56,875 nt of DNA from NCBI GenBank assembly GCA_034408935.1, contig DAOUMV010000023.1, forward strand, positions 1 through 56,875, given 5' to 3'. Shown here piece by piece: positions 24,425 through 33,228 of the stretch; position 1 is the stretch's first letter; each line of letters starts with the position of its first letter. The stretch is from DAOUMF01 sp034408935 (lineage in GTDB: Bacteria > Chloroflexota > Dehalococcoidia > SM23-28-2 > RBG-16-64-32). Under the pieces are notes generated by a model, which was not told the DNA's origin, ran no database searches, and was given only the letters and a program-made list of their open reading frames with translations. The translations under genes and the position numbers were made by a program.

Positions 24425-25216
24425 CTACTCCGATGTCACGCCGCTGGGACCGGCTGTTTCGATATTGCGGGCGCTGCGCACATCCTCGGCGGTCGCGCGG
24501 ATGAGAGGCCCCAGGTCGGTGGTCGCCAGCACCATACGAAACCCCTCGGCGGCGCGCTTGGCGGACGTCGAGGGGTTGGAGTGGATGCCCGCCGCGACGT
24601 TGTGCCGCTGACATGCCTCGAGGACGCGCTGGCGCGTCTCCGCGTAGGGTGACGATTCGTTGTCCATCTGCGGGGGCAGGCCGAGCGAGATGCTCATGTC
24701 CATCGGCCCGATGTAGACCGCGTCGACGCCCTCCACGCTGAGGATCTCGTCCAGATTGTCGACGGCGGTGGTGGTCTCGATCTGGGGGATGCAGCAGATC
24801 TCCTCGTTAGCGTGGGCGAAGTAGTCGAACCCGGCGTAGTAGACGGCGCGAGTGGGGCCGAAGCTGCGGATGCCCTGGGGCGGATAGCGGCAGGCGGCCA
24901 CCGCGGCCTCCGCCTCGGCGCGGGTGTTGACCAGGGGCACGACGACGCCGTAGGCCCCGGCGTCCAGCATCTTGCCGATGATCCCCGGCTCGTTCCAGGG
25001 GACGCGCGCGAAGGGGGTCGTGTCGGTGGTCGAGATGGCCTGCAGCATGGATAGGGCCACCTGGTAGTCGATGGGCCCGTGCTGCGCGTCCACGCACAGC
25101 CAGTCGAGGTTCTGGTGGGCCATGACCTCCGCCGAAAAGGCGCTGGGGATCGAGAGCCACGCCCCGAAGGCCGGCCGGTCCTCCCGCCAGAGCTTCTTCA
25201 CCGCGTTCTCGCGCAT
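24425..25216 (-). CDS. HpcH/HpaI-type aldolase
   Basis: Metal-dependent class II aldolase cleaving 4-hydroxy-2-oxo acids to pyruvate and an aldehyde. The 263-residue product has the family hallmarks: FGAWLSIPSAFSAEVMA, WLCVDAQHGPIDYQ (catalytic His), PFARVPWNEPGIIGKMLDAGAYGVVVPLVNTRAEAEAAV, QIETTTAVDNLDEIL (metal Glu) and VYIGPMDMSISLGLP (metal Asp). Strong GGAGGGAGG before ATG 25216. First gene of a pair with the Ldh-type dehydrogenase. Natural substrate unknown. Confidence 0.93.
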   Translation of the reverse strand: MRENAVKKLWREDRPAFGAWLSIPSAFSAEVMAHQNLDWLCVDAQHGPIDYQVALSMLQAISTTDTTPFARVPWNEPGIIGKMLDAGAYGVVVPLVNTRAEAEAAVAACRYPPQGIRSFGPTRAVYYAGFDYFAHANEEICCIPQIETTTAVDNLDEILSVEGVDAVYIGPMDMSISLGLPPQMDNESSPYAETRQRVLEACQRHNVAAGIHSNPSTSAKRAAEGFRMVLATTDLGPLIRATAEDVRSARNIETAGPSGVTSE

Positions 25217-25483
25217 ATTTCCTCCCTCCAGTCAGTGGTCAGGTGGCCGGCATCAGCCCCTCTGCCGTGGGGCGCTATGCCTTGACTAGCATCCGCGGGA
25301 ACGGGTGTCAAGCGGCTGGGCCAGCGTCAAAGGGTGTACCGGCGACCTTCAGGTCGCCAGGGGCACGGGGGCCGCCGGTGGCTCCGGCGCTACCGCAGCC
25401 TCGGTCAGGAACTGATCCGCCTCTGGCGGAAGCGCCTCCTGACGTACCAGCCGCCCATGCGAGGACGCTGTGGGGATGTCGGC

Positions 25484-26350
25484 CTACGGCGACTCGATGA
25501 CCTCGTACGGGGGCTCGAAGTCCTCATCCGTTACGTTCTGGTACGCGGACATCACCTCGGTCGCCTTGACATCGTAGCTCACGCCGTCCACCTCGCTCCG
25601 CAGGAACAGCAGCGGGCCACCCGGGCCTCCCCCGGGGGTGTGCGCGAAACAGATCTCACCATTGCCCAGACCTGCCAGTTCGCTGGTGACCGTGAAGCAG
25701 AAGGCGCTCGCGCCTGCGATCTCACGCTGCGACTGCTCGACAACGCCCACGCTGTCGCGGTTGTTGTAGATCTCGATCGGCAGGTAGTAGAGCAAGCCCA
25801 GCGGCGTCGCCTCGCGTTTGGCCGCCTCCTCGGTGGTTACCGAGCAAGTCTCATCGCCGCCGCCTGAGGTGCAGACATAGGCCGTGCCGTCCACGCTCAT
25901 GTCCGGGCGCATGATGACGATGGTGCGGGACTCCTGTCCGCCCTCCGTGCTCGCCATTTCGATGCGTGAGAACGACGAATGCTTCACGTGCACCCATTCG
26001 CCATCGAACGCGTCACTGCCCCCTTCGATCGTGACCCGGTAGGTGATCTTGGCACCCCAGCCGTCGGCGGCCTCTGCGGCCAGGCTGGGCAGACTGCCGT
26101 ACGGCACCTCAGGGATGCCCGCCACGTCCTCGTGCACCCCGTCCACCACTTCTCCTGGAACCGCGGCTTCGCCCTCGTCACCGCCACCTGTCCCACCGCC
26201 GCCATCGACCTGCGGCGATTCTTCTGCCTGAGGAGTTACACCAGCCTGCGGAGTCTTGCCTCTATCCCCTCCGCTGTCGCAGGCCGCTACCGGGAAAGCC
26301 AGCGACGCCGCCATCAGGAGAGCGATTATCACAAACCGTAGATGCCTCAA
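25484..26350 (-). CDS. Hypothetical lipoprotein
   Basis: 288 residues with a lipoprotein signal (VIIALLMAASLAFPVAAC, Cys about 24), a low-complexity Gly/Glu/Gln linker (about 25-65) and a conserved-looking domain of about 200 residues with repeated beta-strand character (WGAKITYRVTIEGGSDAFDGEWVHVKH, VDGTAYVCTSGGGDETCSV, SEVDGVSYDVKATEV). It resembles the outer-membrane-lipoprotein-like carrier folds of other bacterial lipoproteins only in general style; I do not recognise the family. It stands alone, about 270 bases upstream of the aldolase gene. Confidence 0.8.
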   Translation of the reverse strand: MRHLRFVIIALLMAASLAFPVAACDSGGDRGKTPQAGVTPQAEESPQVDGGGGTGGGDEGEAAVPGEVVDGVHEDVAGIPEVPYGSLPSLAAEAADGWGAKITYRVTIEGGSDAFDGEWVHVKHSSFSRIEMASTEGGQESRTIVIMRPDMSVDGTAYVCTSGGGDETCSVTTEEAAKREATPLGLLYYLPIEIYNNRDSVGVVEQSQREIAGASAFCFTVTSELAGLGNGEICFAHTPGGGPGGPLLFLRSEVDGVSYDVKATEVMSAYQNVTDEDFEPPYEVIESP

Positions 26351-26520
26351 GGCTCCGCCCCCTTTCGAGGCTCGCGTATGTGATTATAGTCGACTCTAGG
26401 AGAATGTCAAGCCTCTACACCATCCCTGCGCACCTTCGCTACATACACGCCGCCGAGTGGCCCCGGCGGGCGATCGACGATAGAATTGAGGATACGGGCC
26501 GCCATACGAGGAGATAGACG

Positions 26521-29319
26521 GTGCCCTTTCCCTACCGCGATCCCAAGCAGGCGGAGCAGTTCGCTCTCGGCTACTTCGAGCGGCTGCGCGGCTGCGAGGA
26601 GATCCTCGCCACCTGGCTGGGGCTGGACGCCCTCGTCCAGGTGCGCATCCAGGAGCCGGACGTCGCCGTCACCGTCGACACCCGCGGCGGCCGCGACATG
26701 CGCATCGAGCCGGGCGTCGCCGCCGAGCAGCCCAGCCTCACCCTGACACTCACCGCCGACAGCTTCCACGACATCTATACCGGCCAACTCAACGTCTTCT
26801 CGGCGGTCGCCGATCGCAGGATCAGGACCGACGGCAACGCCGCCCTCCTCATGAAGACCGCCTGGACGCTGCCGCAGGCGATCCGGATATACCGCGAGCA
26901 CTGCGCCGCGGCCGGCCTTCCGGTACAGGAACGGGAGGCCCCCGAGCCGCGGCCAACCGAAAGGGTGGAAGCGGTCTCCACCGGCGATAGGGTTGATCGT
27001 TTGCGGGACCGATTCCTGTTCGGGCAGAAGGAAGTCTGCGTGGAGCGCGCCCGCTACCTGACGGAATCGTATCGTGGGACGGAGGGGCAGCCCGCCGTGC
27101 TGCGTCAGGCCCGCGCGTTGGAGCACATCCTCGGTCACATCAGCGTGCGCATTGGGCCGGACGAGCTACTGGTGGGCAACATCACCGGCAAGCCGCTGGG
27201 CGGGGGAGTCTACCCGGAGGGCATCGCGGGGCGCATCCTGGGCGAGCTGCCGAACCTCGCCCGCCGCGAATGCAACGCGTTCGCCATCGATCCGGACGAG
27301 GAGCGCGAGCTGGTGGAGAGCATCCTCCCCTACTGGCGCGGCAAGACGATCGAGGACCGGGCGCGGGAGATCTGGCCGCCCGAGGTGACCGCGGCCTTCG
27401 ATCAACTGGCGCCGTTCATCCTCACCGAGATCGGCGGCATCGGGCACATGCTGATCAACCACGAGCGCGTGCTGGAGCGGGGGCTGCTGGCGGTCGTGGA
27501 GGAGGCAGGCGAGAAGCGGCGCGTGGCGAAGGACGACGCGCGGCGCGATTTCTACGAGGCCTGTGAGATCGCCGGGCGGGCTGTCATCGCCTGGGCCAAC
27601 CGCTACGCCGACGAGGCCCAGCGCCAGGCCGACGCGGCCACCGACGACCGCCGCGACGAGCTTCTCGCCATCGCCGAGGCGTGCCGCCGCGTCCCCGCGC
27701 AGCCGCCGAGGAGCTTCCAGGAGGCACTCCAGTCCGTCCTGTTCATGCACTACGCCACCCAGATCGAATCGTGGGAGTCGGCCATCTCCCTGGGCCGGAT
27801 AGACCAGTTCCTCTACCCGGCCTACGCGGCCGATATGGAGGCTGGCCGGCTTTCGCGGGACGATGCGCTGGAGTTGCTGGTCTGCTTCTACATCAAGCTC
27901 AGTCACTCCATCCCCCTGTTCGACGCCGACGTGTCAGTCGCCTTCTCCGGGCTGAGCAACTTCGCCAACACCGTCATCGGCGGCGTGGACAGTGGCGGCA
28001 ACGACGCCACCAACGAGCTCTCATACCTGATGCTGGAGGCGATGAATCGAGTGCGGACGCCGCAGCCCAACTTTGGCGTTCGCCTCCACGAGGAGACGCC
28101 GCGGGAGTTCCGCGACGCTATCGTCCGGGCCGTGGCCGACGGCATCGGCAACCTCCAGCTTTTCGGGGATGAGGGCGTTATCGCCTCGATGACCAATCGC
28201 GGCGTCCCTCTGGAGGAGGCGCGGAACTACGGCATGGTCGGTTGCGTCGAGCAGGCCGTGCCGGGCAAGAGCTTCACCTCCTCCGACGCGGGGCTGTTCA
28301 ACCTGCCGCTGTGCCTGGAGCTGGCGCTAAACGACGGTCGAGGCCGCCTGTTTTCCGATCAGCTCGGCCTGCCCACCGGAGACCCGCGCAGCTTCACCTG
28401 CATCGAGGACGTGATCGGCGCCTACAGGGCGCAGGTGGAGCACCTCGTGGGCCAGATGGTGGGAGGAGTCGAGGGGTTGGCCCAGGCCCACGCCGAGCAG
28501 CGGCCGGTGCCGCTGGCCTCCTCCTTGACCGACGACTGTCTGGAGCGGGGCCTCGATCTGACGGCCGGGGGTGCCCGCTACAACTTCACCGGCATCCAGG
28601 GCGTGGGCGTGGCAATCGTCGCGGATAGCCTGGCGGCGATCGATCGACTGGTGTTCAGCGAGAAGCGAATCACCATGGAGGAACTGCTGGGTGCTCTCGA
28701 AACGGACTTTGAGGGGCAAGAGGCGCTGCGACAGATGCTCCTGGGCAAAGCCCCCAAGTACGGCAACGACGACGATGACGCCGATCAGTTCGCCTGCGCG
28801 GCGGCGGAGGTATACTGTCGCGCCGTTGAGAGGCATCGGAACATGCGCGACGGCTCGTATTCCCCCGGACTGTACAGCGTGACGACGCATGTTGCCTTCG
28901 GGCTGATGGTCGGCGCCACGCCTGACGGACGCCACGCCGGTGCCCCGCTGTCGCAGGGCATCAGCCCGGCGCACGGGCGGGACGGGAGCGGCCCTACGGC
29001 TGCCCTCAAGTCCGCCGCCAAGCTCGATCATACGTTGGTGTCCAACGGCCTGGCCCTGATCCAGATGCTCAGCTTGGGGGCATCGGCGCGGGCACACGCC
29101 ACCGACGTGCTGGGCGGCCTGCTGGAGGCGTATTTCGGGCTCGGCGGACAGGAGTTACAGTGGAACCTGGTGGACCGGGCGACGCTGATCGAGGCCCAGA
29201 AGGACCCGGAGGCGTATCGGGGGCTGGTCGTGCGGGTGGCAGGCTACAGCGCCCTGTTCACGGACCTCAACCGCGTGGTTCAGGACGAACTCATCGCCCG
29301 GACGGAGCACACCGTCTGA
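26521..29319 (+). CDS. Glycyl radical enzyme (pyruvate formate-lyase-like) with SCP2-like N-terminus
   Basis: Oxygen-sensitive radical enzyme, 932 residues. About residues 1-140 look like an SCP2 sterol-carrier domain (VTVDTRGGRDMRIEPG, LTADSFHDIYTGQLNVFSAVADRRIRTDGNAALLMK), not a normal part of the family. From about 155 the glycyl radical core follows, with YGMVGCVEQAVPGKS giving the thiyl Cys575 and neighbouring Glu, and RVAGYSALF giving the radical Gly908 in the C-terminal consensus RVxGY. The start is GTG 26521 after GAGGAGA. No radical-SAM activase is in this window, although the enzyme must have one. DUF362 follows 42 bases on. The GCVE motif is shared by lyases and dehydratases, so the reaction cannot be fixed. 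Confidence 0.92.
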   Translation: MPFPYRDPKQAEQFALGYFERLRGCEEILATWLGLDALVQVRIQEPDVAVTVDTRGGRDMRIEPGVAAEQPSLTLTLTADSFHDIYTGQLNVFSAVADRRIRTDGNAALLMKTAWTLPQAIRIYREHCAAAGLPVQEREAPEPRPTERVEAVSTGDRVDRLRDRFLFGQKEVCVERARYLTESYRGTEGQPAVLRQARALEHILGHISVRIGPDELLVGNITGKPLGGGVYPEGIAGRILGELPNLARRECNAFAIDPDEERELVESILPYWRGKTIEDRAREIWPPEVTAAFDQLAPFILTEIGGIGHMLINHERVLERGLLAVVEEAGEKRRVAKDDARRDFYEACEIAGRAVIAWANRYADEAQRQADAATDDRRDELLAIAEACRRVPAQPPRSFQEALQSVLFMHYATQIESWESAISLGRIDQFLYPAYAADMEAGRLSRDDALELLVCFYIKLSHSIPLFDADVSVAFSGLSNFANTVIGGVDSGGNDATNELSYLMLEAMNRVRTPQPNFGVRLHEETPREFRDAIVRAVADGIGNLQLFGDEGVIASMTNRGVPLEEARNYGMVGCVEQAVPGKSFTSSDAGLFNLPLCLELALNDGRGRLFSDQLGLPTGDPRSFTCIEDVIGAYRAQVEHLVGQMVGGVEGLAQAHAEQRPVPLASSLTDDCLERGLDLTAGGARYNFTGIQGVGVAIVADSLAAIDRLVFSEKRITMEELLGALETDFEGQEALRQMLLGKAPKYGNDDDDADQFACAAAEVYCRAVERHRNMRDGSYSPGLYSVTTHVAFGLMVGATPDGRHAGAPLSQGISPAHGRDGSGPTAALKSAAKLDHTLVSNGLALIQMLSLGASARAHATDVLGGLLEAYFGLGGQELQWNLVDRATLIEAQKDPEAYRGLVVRVAGYSALFTDLNRVVQDELIARTEHTV

Positions 29320-29361
29320 GGAGCGCGTTGAAGGACGAGGCCAATCCGGGAGGCATCTGCC

Positions 29362-30753
29362 ATGCGACCTATCGTGACCATCGCCGACACAACGAACGGA
29401 CTGCCCGCGGCGTTCGACGCCATCTTTGCCCCGCACGGCGGCGTCGCCAACGTCATCCCCGCCGGTAGCAAAGTCCATCTCAAGCCGAACGGCATCCACT
29501 TCTCGCCGGGTATGTACACGGAACCGGCCGTCGTCGATGCCCTGCTGGGCTACCTTGCCGACCACGGTTACCGCCGCCTGGCCCTGATGGAGAACTGCAC
29601 GCACGGCGTGTCCACTCGCCTCGTTTTCGAGGTCACCGGCTACGCTGATATCGCCCGCCGGCACGGCGCCGACCTGCTCTACCTTGATGAGGGGGCTACA
29701 GCGCCCTACACCCTGGAGGGCGAGGAGACTCCGATCCGCGTCTCCCGCAAGCTCTACGACGCCTTCATCGACCCATCCCGCGCAGCCGGCAACTTCTACC
29801 TGAGCTTGCCCAAGCTCAAGACCCACTCCATGACGACGATGACGCTGGGCGTGAAGAACCAGCAGGCGTTCCCCATCGACGCGGACCGCATGCACCTTCA
29901 CAACCACGAGACGCTGCACGTTCGCCTTGCTCGCCTCTATCGCATGGTGCGGCCCGACTTCTGCATCATCGAGGGGGTGACGGCGATCTTCAACGGGCAC
30001 GTGCCGCCCGCGGCCCTGCTGGGGGAGAGCAGCGTCCGTCTCAACGTGCTCATCGGCGGCCAGGACACGGTGGCGGTAGATGCGGTGGGCTGCAAGGTGA
30101 TGGGCTACGCCGTCGATGAGGTGGAGCACCTGCGCCTGGCCGCGGAGTGGGGCCTGGGCGAGGGACAGCTTGACCGAATTGAGGTCGTCGGCGACCTCAG
30201 CCGTTTCCAGAAGCGCTATCCCTACGCCCTCCTGCGCCGCTTCCACTCCGACGTGCGCATCGTTGAGGGTCGCGAGCGCGCGTGCGTCGAAGGGTGCAAG
30301 GGGAACACCGAATGCGCCCTCGAGATACTGAGCAACGACTACGCCAGCCAGGGCGGCTTCACGATCGTCTTCGGCAGGGGCTTCGACGACGCCGATCTGG
30401 AGGGCCTGCCCGGCGACATCCTCATCGTCGGGGCTTGCGCCCTCAACGAGCGCGGGGCGGACCTGCGCCAGCGCTACTCGGACCGTCGGATCATCGAGGT
30501 GGACGCGCGCAACGACTTGCGCGGCATGACTGCGGGCCTGGCCACGCTGATGAAGGTCCGGCCTCTGGACATGGTGCCTCTGAACCCCGTTCGCTCGCTG
30601 TGGGTCTACCTGCAGGCCAGGCTGCACGGCCTTAACTCGCGCATGCCGCCCCTGCTCGGGGGACCGGCGCCCACGGATCTGAGCGAGGCCCAGAGCCGCT
30701 GGTACCGCGAGGAATCTGGCTCCCGCAGTGGGCGAGGCAGCGGTCCAGCCTGA
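29362..30753 (+). CDS. DUF362 domain protein
   Basis: 463 residues. The DUF362 pattern is clear: GSKVHLKPNGIHFSPGMYTEPAVVDALLGYLADHGY, NFYLSLPKLKTHSMTTMTLGVKNQ and VTAIFNGHVPP...VLIGGQDTVAVDAVGCKVMGY. The C-terminal half carries a Cys cluster (ACVEGCKGNTEC, about 310-325) but not a clear 2x[4Fe-4S] ferredoxin motif. The family has no settled function. GGGAGG precedes the ATG. Spacing to the glycyl radical gene (42 bases) suggests one operon and a related job. Confidence 0.88.
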   Translation: MRPIVTIADTTNGLPAAFDAIFAPHGGVANVIPAGSKVHLKPNGIHFSPGMYTEPAVVDALLGYLADHGYRRLALMENCTHGVSTRLVFEVTGYADIARRHGADLLYLDEGATAPYTLEGEETPIRVSRKLYDAFIDPSRAAGNFYLSLPKLKTHSMTTMTLGVKNQQAFPIDADRMHLHNHETLHVRLARLYRMVRPDFCIIEGVTAIFNGHVPPAALLGESSVRLNVLIGGQDTVAVDAVGCKVMGYAVDEVEHLRLAAEWGLGEGQLDRIEVVGDLSRFQKRYPYALLRRFHSDVRIVEGRERACVEGCKGNTECALEILSNDYASQGGFTIVFGRGFDDADLEGLPGDILIVGACALNERGADLRQRYSDRRIIEVDARNDLRGMTAGLATLMKVRPLDMVPLNPVRSLWVYLQARLHGLNSRMPPLLGGPAPTDLSEAQSRWYREESGSRSGRGSGPA

Positions 30754-30793
30754 GGAGCAGTCCGGTGCGGCTCTCTGGGCAAGGCTGGTGGCT

Positions 30794-31555
30794 TTAGCCT
30801 AACGCTGGGGCGCCGAAACCGTACAGGAAGTACGTCGCGGTCGCATGCACCGTCACCGCCCAGCCGAGGTCTGCGAGCCTGCCCGCAAGCTCATCGGGCC
30901 GATAGAACACCTTGAATATCTCAAACTCGCGCCCATCGTTGAGCCGACGCCTCGCTGTGATCGCCTCGGTTCCCTCCAGCCGATGGTCGATGGCGGTTGA
31001 GGTGTCGCTCTGGAGGGAGTCTATGAAGAACACGCGACCGTCGGGGGCGAGGCAGGAGCGGAGAAGATCCCAGAACTGCGCGAAGAGGTCTGGTGGCACG
31101 TGGGACAGCCAGAAGGAGAAGAACACAACGTCGTACAGGGTGTCCGGATGCCAGGACAAGATGTTGGCCTGAACGTAGCGGACCCTGGCCTCACCGACCC
31201 GCTCACGTGCGATGGCCAGCATCTCAGAGGAGGCGTCTACGGCCGTGACGTGGTCGGCGAACTGGAGTAGCTCCTTAGTCCACAGCCCCGTGCCACAGGC
31301 CAGCTCCAGGAAGCGACCCGCGGGACGGAATTCCCGCAGCCCCTGCAGAAGCTCCTGGGCCTCGGCGAACCAGCGTCGGTTGTGTTCCGGTCCGCGGTCG
31401 TAGCGGCCACGGCGCAGCCACCACTCATCGTACTCCCCGGCTCGCGCCCGGTAGTAGGAGAGTTGCTCCTCCAGACGTTCGCGAGCCCACTCGGCGGGCA
31501 GATCTTCGCCCCGTTGCAGGGCGTCAGCCTCCATCCGTCTGAATTCGTCATTCAT
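30794..31555 (-). CDS. Class I SAM-dependent methyltransferase
   Basis: 253 residues. The SAM-binding motif I is FLELACGTGLWTKELLQ (about 83-99), followed by VTAVDASSEMLAIARERVG (acidic residue at the end of strand 2), VRYVQANILSWHPDTLYDVVFFSFWLSHVP and PDGRVFFIDSLQSD. The N-terminal helix has YYRARAGEYDEWWLRRGRYDRG, a cap typical of small-molecule methyltransferases. The acceptor is unknown. Convergent with the DUF362 gene. Confidence 0.9.
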   Translation of the reverse strand: MNDEFRRMEADALQRGEDLPAEWARERLEEQLSYYRARAGEYDEWWLRRGRYDRGPEHNRRWFAEAQELLQGLREFRPAGRFLELACGTGLWTKELLQFADHVTAVDASSEMLAIARERVGEARVRYVQANILSWHPDTLYDVVFFSFWLSHVPPDLFAQFWDLLRSCLAPDGRVFFIDSLQSDTSTAIDHRLEGTEAITARRRLNDGREFEIFKVFYRPDELAGRLADLGWAVTVHATATYFLYGFGAPALG

Positions 31556-31900
31556 GGCTGCGCTCGGTAGTTGTCGCTCCCGCCTCTGCGTTGGCCGTAC
31601 TCGCCGCGCTCATCATATCGAATAAGTGATGAGCCCGCTCACAGATCACGACACCGCGGCGCACAATGGCCTTTGCCCAACGTAGGCGCGTTCACTAGCG
31701 CTCCCGCCCATCGGGCAAGGGCGACCGCGATGGGGAGTCTTCGTGCGGTGTGTGGGGTCGGTCGCCTCGCAGGGCATTTGGCCCAGCGAAGGCGCGGACC
31801 TACGACAGCACGGGGTATAATCGGCGACAAGACGCAATCGGCCCCGCCTCACCCCCTGGTGGTGATGTGGGGGCGGCAGACAGGGAAAGGGTGGAAGGCC
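31556..31900. other. Divergent intergenic region
   Basis: About 345 bases between the methyltransferase and the TGA-containing redox gene. I see only the promoter element at 31816-31821 and no credible ORF. Confidence 0.5.
31816..31821 (+). promoter_or_regulatory. -10 box ahead of the TGA-containing redox gene
   Basis: A perfect TATAAT about 80 bases before ATG 31901. The -35 region at 17-18 bases spacing is not close to consensus, so an activator may be needed. Confidence 0.5.
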
Positions 31901-32338
31901 ATGGAGCCAAACCGGGCGGCGCAATTCCTGGCACAAGGTTACGTTTGATCGGAGGCCGTCTTGCTGGCCGTGTGCCAGGAATTCGAGATAGAGAGTGAGG
32001 TCATTCCCCAGATCGGCAGCGGCTTCGCCGGCGGGATCGGGAACACGGGGGCTGTCTGCGGTGCGGTCGTCGGTGCCGTGATGGCCATCGGCCTCAAGCA
32101 GGGGCGGGGCGACTCCATGGAAGACATGTTGCGCAAGTTGGGCGTGGTGCAGGAGTTTCGTCGCCGCTTCGAGGCCGAGATGGAAACCATCAGCTGCCGC
32201 GAGCTGACGGGGACAGACCTGAGCACGGAGGAGGGGATCAAGCAATTCATGAGCTCTGACAAGCCCCTGACGGTCTGTCTGCCGGCGGTCGGGGTGGCCT
32301 ACCGGCTGGTGGTGGACCTGCTGAACGAAACCTCGTAG
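31901..32338 (+). CDS. C_GCAxxG_C_C-family redox protein with in-frame TGA (probable selenoprotein)
   Basis: Putative thiol redox protein, 145 residues if TGA 31946-31948 is read as selenocysteine. Before the TGA: MEPNRAAQFLAQGYV; after it: SEAVLLAVCQEFEI, then GGIGNTGAVCGAVVGAVMAIGLK, ISCRELTGTDL and LTVCLPAVGVAYRLVVDLL. In the family the N-terminal motif reads like GYNCSEAVLLAV, so TGA falls exactly on the conserved Cys. The rest is intact and the frame closes with TAG at 32338. GGAAGG is just before the ATG. Gene callers would start at TTG 31961 and lose the motif. Alternative: a simple nonsense mutation; the hairpin around the TGA argues against that. Confidence 0.8.
31923..31983 (+). promoter_or_regulatory. 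Hairpin enclosing the in-frame TGA (SECIS-like)
   Basis: AATTCCTGGCACA (31923-31935) and TGTGCCAGGAATT (31971-31983) form a perfect 13 bp inverted repeat inside coding sequence, with a 35-base interior holding the TGA (31946-31948). Six bases after the TGA an inner hairpin GGCC-GTCTTGCT-GGCC (31954-31969) puts GTCT at the loop; SelB-recognised loops often contain GU. Bacterial SECIS elements normally start at the UGA, so the outer stem is additional. Confidence 0.65.
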
Positions 32339-32352
32339 CGGAAAGCTTCTAG

Positions 32353-33003
32353 ATGGCCGAGCAGACGCAAGAGATCACGTTCACCAGCGACGGGCTGGCG
32401 CTGGAAGGCATCCTCCACCTGCCGGGATCATCGCCCTCGCCGGCGGTGGCCGTCTGCCACCCGCATCCCCTCTACGGTGGCGACATGCACAACAGCGTGG
32501 TCGTTGCGCTCTGCCAGGCGGCCGCTGACCAAGGCATCGCCGCTCTCCGCTTCAACTTCCGAGGCGTCGGCCGCAGCCAGGGCTCGTTCGCTGATGGCGT
32601 CGGCGAGCGAGCGGACGCGGCGGCCGCCCTCGCCCATCTCGCTCAGTTACCGGACGTTGACGACAGCCGGGTTGGGATTGTCGGCTATTCCTTCGGGGCT
32701 GCCGTGGCCCTCCTCGCCGCCGGTGAAGGGCTGCGGGCCGTCGTCGCGGTCTCCACCCCTACCATCGCCCGCGGCCTCTCCGAAATCGCCATCCGCTGGC
32801 CCGCCCTCCTTGTCGTGGGCGAACAGGATCAGGTGGCGCCACCCTCCCGGCTTGCCAGCCTGGGCCAGGCCGTCGGTCCTCAGGCGGAACTCGTCGTGGT
32901 GCCGGGCGCGGACCACTTCTGGTGGGGCGCCGAGGATCGCCTAGCGGCCATCGTCTCTGATTTCCTGGTGCGCACCCTGACGGCGCCGGTTGCCCCGGCC
33001 TAG
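32353..33003 (+). CDS. Alpha/beta hydrolase
   Basis: 216 residues of the small serine-hydrolase type: oxyanion-hole segment AVCHPHPLYGGDMHNSVV (about 31-48), nucleophile elbow GYSFGAA (Ser about 113), acid GEQDQVAPPS (about 156-165) and catalytic His in PGADHFWWG (about 193). The HPHPLYGG motif is typical of the Atu1826-like hydrolases. It starts 14 bases after the redox-protein stop, so the two genes are probably co-transcribed. Substrate unknown. Confidence 0.92.
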   Translation: MAEQTQEITFTSDGLALEGILHLPGSSPSPAVAVCHPHPLYGGDMHNSVVVALCQAAADQGIAALRFNFRGVGRSQGSFADGVGERADAAAALAHLAQLPDVDDSRVGIVGYSFGAAVALLAAGEGLRAVVAVSTPTIARGLSEIAIRWPALLVVGEQDQVAPPSRLASLGQAVGPQAELVVVPGADHFWWGAEDRLAAIVSDFLVRTLTAPVAPA

Positions 33004-33228
33004 CTGTCAGGACGCTCGAATCTACCGGCTCACGGTGCGATCGCTGGCGGTGTGTACGGCTGGCTCTCCTCCCGTCGCCGCACCTGAGCTCTGTCTCGCC
33101 TTACGGGCCCACGTCCACTTTGATCTGGCCCAAGGTCGTTGCCGACGCTATCCTCACCTTCGACCGCGGGCTGCGAAATACGATTATCCCCGGGTTACTG
33201 TCATCAGTCTCTTCGGCGTCGCCGCTGG

